DNA of 7,774 bases from an uncultured Polyangiaceae bacterium (GTDB lineage Bacteria; Myxococcota_A; Polyangia; Polyangiales; Houyiibacteriaceae). Position 1 is the stretch's first letter. Each line of letters begins with the position of its first letter. Under the pieces are notes generated by a model. It was not told where the DNA came from. It saw nothing but the letters and a program-made list of their open reading frames with translations, and did no database searches. The DNA lies in assembly GCA_947259605.1 (NCBI GenBank), contig CAMYMX010000142.1, positions 1-7,774 on the forward strand, given 5' to 3'. The position numbers were made by a program, and so were the translations under genes. Positions 6,495 through 7,774 of this stretch are shown piece by piece.

Positions 6495-6530
6495 CTGAAG
6501 GAATGATCCGCAGCTCGCTTGTGAGGGGAA

Positions 6531-7774
6531 TTACACAATCATCTCGTCGATGAGGCCCCGCTCCAGACTCGCATGCCCAAAATCATCGACCGGCTCCCCG
6601 CCGCCCTTTCGCAGCCCGATGGCGGTCGCGACCGTATTCAGCAGCTTGTTGTGCGGGACGTCACCGCCATCGACGTACGCCCCCGTCCGAAGGTAGCCGT
6701 CCGCGCCCCCGGCCAGGATGTAGGGGAGGTTGTTGATCGAGTGCGGCGGGCCGTTCGAGAGATCGTTGATCCAGGCGCAAACGCCCTTGTCGAGAAGCGT
6801 ACCCGTCTCCGTCGTGTAAGCAGAGAGCCGGTCGAGCAGCCGTCCGAACAGGCGCGCATGGATGCGGTCGACGGCCGCATGTTTCGACTGGGCATCGGGG
6901 ATCGGGTCGCCGTCGGAGCCGTCCGCAAAGATTCGATGGGAGATCCAGTGATACGAAGGAAACTGCTCCCCTTGCCAGCGGTAGCGCGTGCTGTCGTTGC
7001 CGTTTCCAATCTGCAGCGTCGCCGCGTGCGTGTAGCCGCAGGAGAGCGCCAGCGCGATCACGTCGATGTGCAGCTCTGCCACTTCCACCACGCGGTCGCC
7101 GTTCTGATGATCCCCATCGATGGCGTTGATCGAGCTCACGGTCGAGTCGCCGAGCGGCGTACACTCTCCGAGCCGGATCTCGAGATCCCGAATCGCCGAG
7201 AAGTGAGAGTCCAAACGGTTGCGGTCGTCCGAGCTCAAATCGCTTCGATTCAGCAGGGACTGCATTTGGCTGCGGACGAGGTCGTTGACGCTTTGACGGC
7301 GCGCGGCGACCGCGTTTGCCGAGCCCTCGTCCAAATTGACGAGCCCCATGATATCGTCGAAGGCCACCTTTGGGTTGGTCTGCGCGCCGCGTCGGTCGTT
7401 TGGCCCGCGATACGAAAGAACGCTGTCGAGGAAGTTGTATGGGCGCATCGCCGCGAGGGTGAGTGGACCTCGGCCGTCAAGGTTGAGCTCCCGGGCGATG
7501 CGATTATCGAGCGACTCCCCGAGCGCCAGCGAGTTGTTGCTTGCTTCCGAGTCACCGGTGGGCTGAGCGGTGAGCGCTTGGAGCGCACCGCGCGCGTGGC
7601 CGCAGCCCGAGATGGAGAAGGCGCCGCGAACTCCGCGCACCATCAGGAGTTTGTCTGCGTGTGCGCTCAGCTCGCTGGTAGCGCGATCGCTATCGGCGAG
7701 CATCGAGGCTGTCGTGAGCGCTCCGAGGTTGCGAGGCCAGAACATCTCCGGTTCCGCCGGATTGCTGTTGGGCA
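6531..7774 (-). CDS. DUF1552 (HXXSHH family, PF07586) protein (partial, N-terminus beyond right edge)
   Basis: The frame is open from the right edge to TAA at 6531-6533 and gives 413 visible residues. Reading continues upstream of the internal Met at 7745 (PNSNPAEPE precedes it), so the true start and any export signal lie outside the window. Family landmarks include FWPRN near the visible start, the LLMVRGVRG strand, GCGHARGALQALTA, and LSYRGPNDRR. A long central helical stretch (NRLDSHFSAIRDLEIRL), LSCGYTHAATLQIGNG, YHWISHR (the family's name motif, with Arg replacing the last His), and a C-terminal LLNTVATAIGL follow. DUF1552 proteins are exported and related to the DUF1501 group, but their reaction is unknown. 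They usually sit beside a DUF1592 gene. Here the nearest one is at 1-1440. Confidence 0.9.
   Translation of the reverse strand, partial: PNSNPAEPEMFWPRNLGALTTASMLADSDRATSELSAHADKLLMVRGVRGAFSISGCGHARGALQALTAQPTGDSEASNNSLALGESLDNRIARELNLDGRGPLTLAAMRPYNFLDSVLSYRGPNDRRGAQTNPKVAFDDIMGLVNLDEGSANAVAARRQSVNDLVRSQMQSLLNRSDLSSDDRNRLDSHFSAIRDLEIRLGECTPLGDSTVSSINAIDGDHQNGDRVVEVAELHIDVIALALSCGYTHAATLQIGNGNDSTRYRWQGEQFPSYHWISHRIFADGSDGDPIPDAQSKHAAVDRIHARLFGRLLDRLSAYTTETGTLLDKGVCAWINDLSNGPPHSINNLPYILAGGADGYLRTGAYVDGGDVPHNKLLNTVATAIGLRKGGGEPVDDFGHASLERGLIDEMIV

Overview
The window looks like a chromosomal segment of a GC-rich member of the Myxococcota, probably Polyangia. This is an inference from protein content. 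It carries one protein each from the DUF1592 and DUF1552 families, an FG-GAP lipoprotein with a Gly/Ser-rich linker and tandem Cys-rich modules, and a small protein with a CxxH...CxxC ribbon, one membrane helix and a Pro/Glu tail. That combination is typical of this phylum. Planctomycetes and Verrucomicrobia share the DUF1592 and DUF1552 families but fit the other genes less well.

Layout, left to right. Positions 1-1440 (minus) hold a DUF1587/1595/1592/1588/1585 lipoprotein whose C-terminus runs off the left edge. Positions 1441-1603 are a divergent intergenic region with a sigma70-like promoter and a long dyad. Positions 1604-1984 (plus) encode a small four-helix membrane protein of unknown function. 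Positions 1985-2201 are the longest gene-free stretch (217 bases) and contain a strong hairpin. Positions 2202-3206 (plus) encode an AI-2E family (PF01594) membrane protein. Three minus-strand genes follow: a SpoIIAA/STAS-like 162-aa protein (3258-3746), a zinc-ribbon plus membrane-anchor protein (3848-4270) and a 715-aa FG-GAP lipoprotein (4330-6477). Positions 6531-7774 (minus) hold a DUF1552 (HXXSHH, PF07586) protein whose N-terminus lies beyond the right edge. I saw no rRNA, tRNA, CRISPR array or insertion sequence.

How the genes may work together: most products are exported or membrane-bound. Two are predicted lipoproteins, two are polytopic membrane proteins and one has a single membrane anchor. 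The DUF1592 and DUF1552 proteins are usually adjacent in Myxococcota and are probably functional partners. Here both are on the minus strand but are separated by five unrelated genes in mixed orientation. No biochemical function is established for the pair.

The most interesting regulatory signal is that all three complete minus-strand genes have a -10-like hexamer only 6 to 9 bases upstream of the ATG and no convincing Shine-Dalgarno sequence. This suggests leaderless or nearly leaderless transcripts. I found no clearly new multi-gene system in the window.
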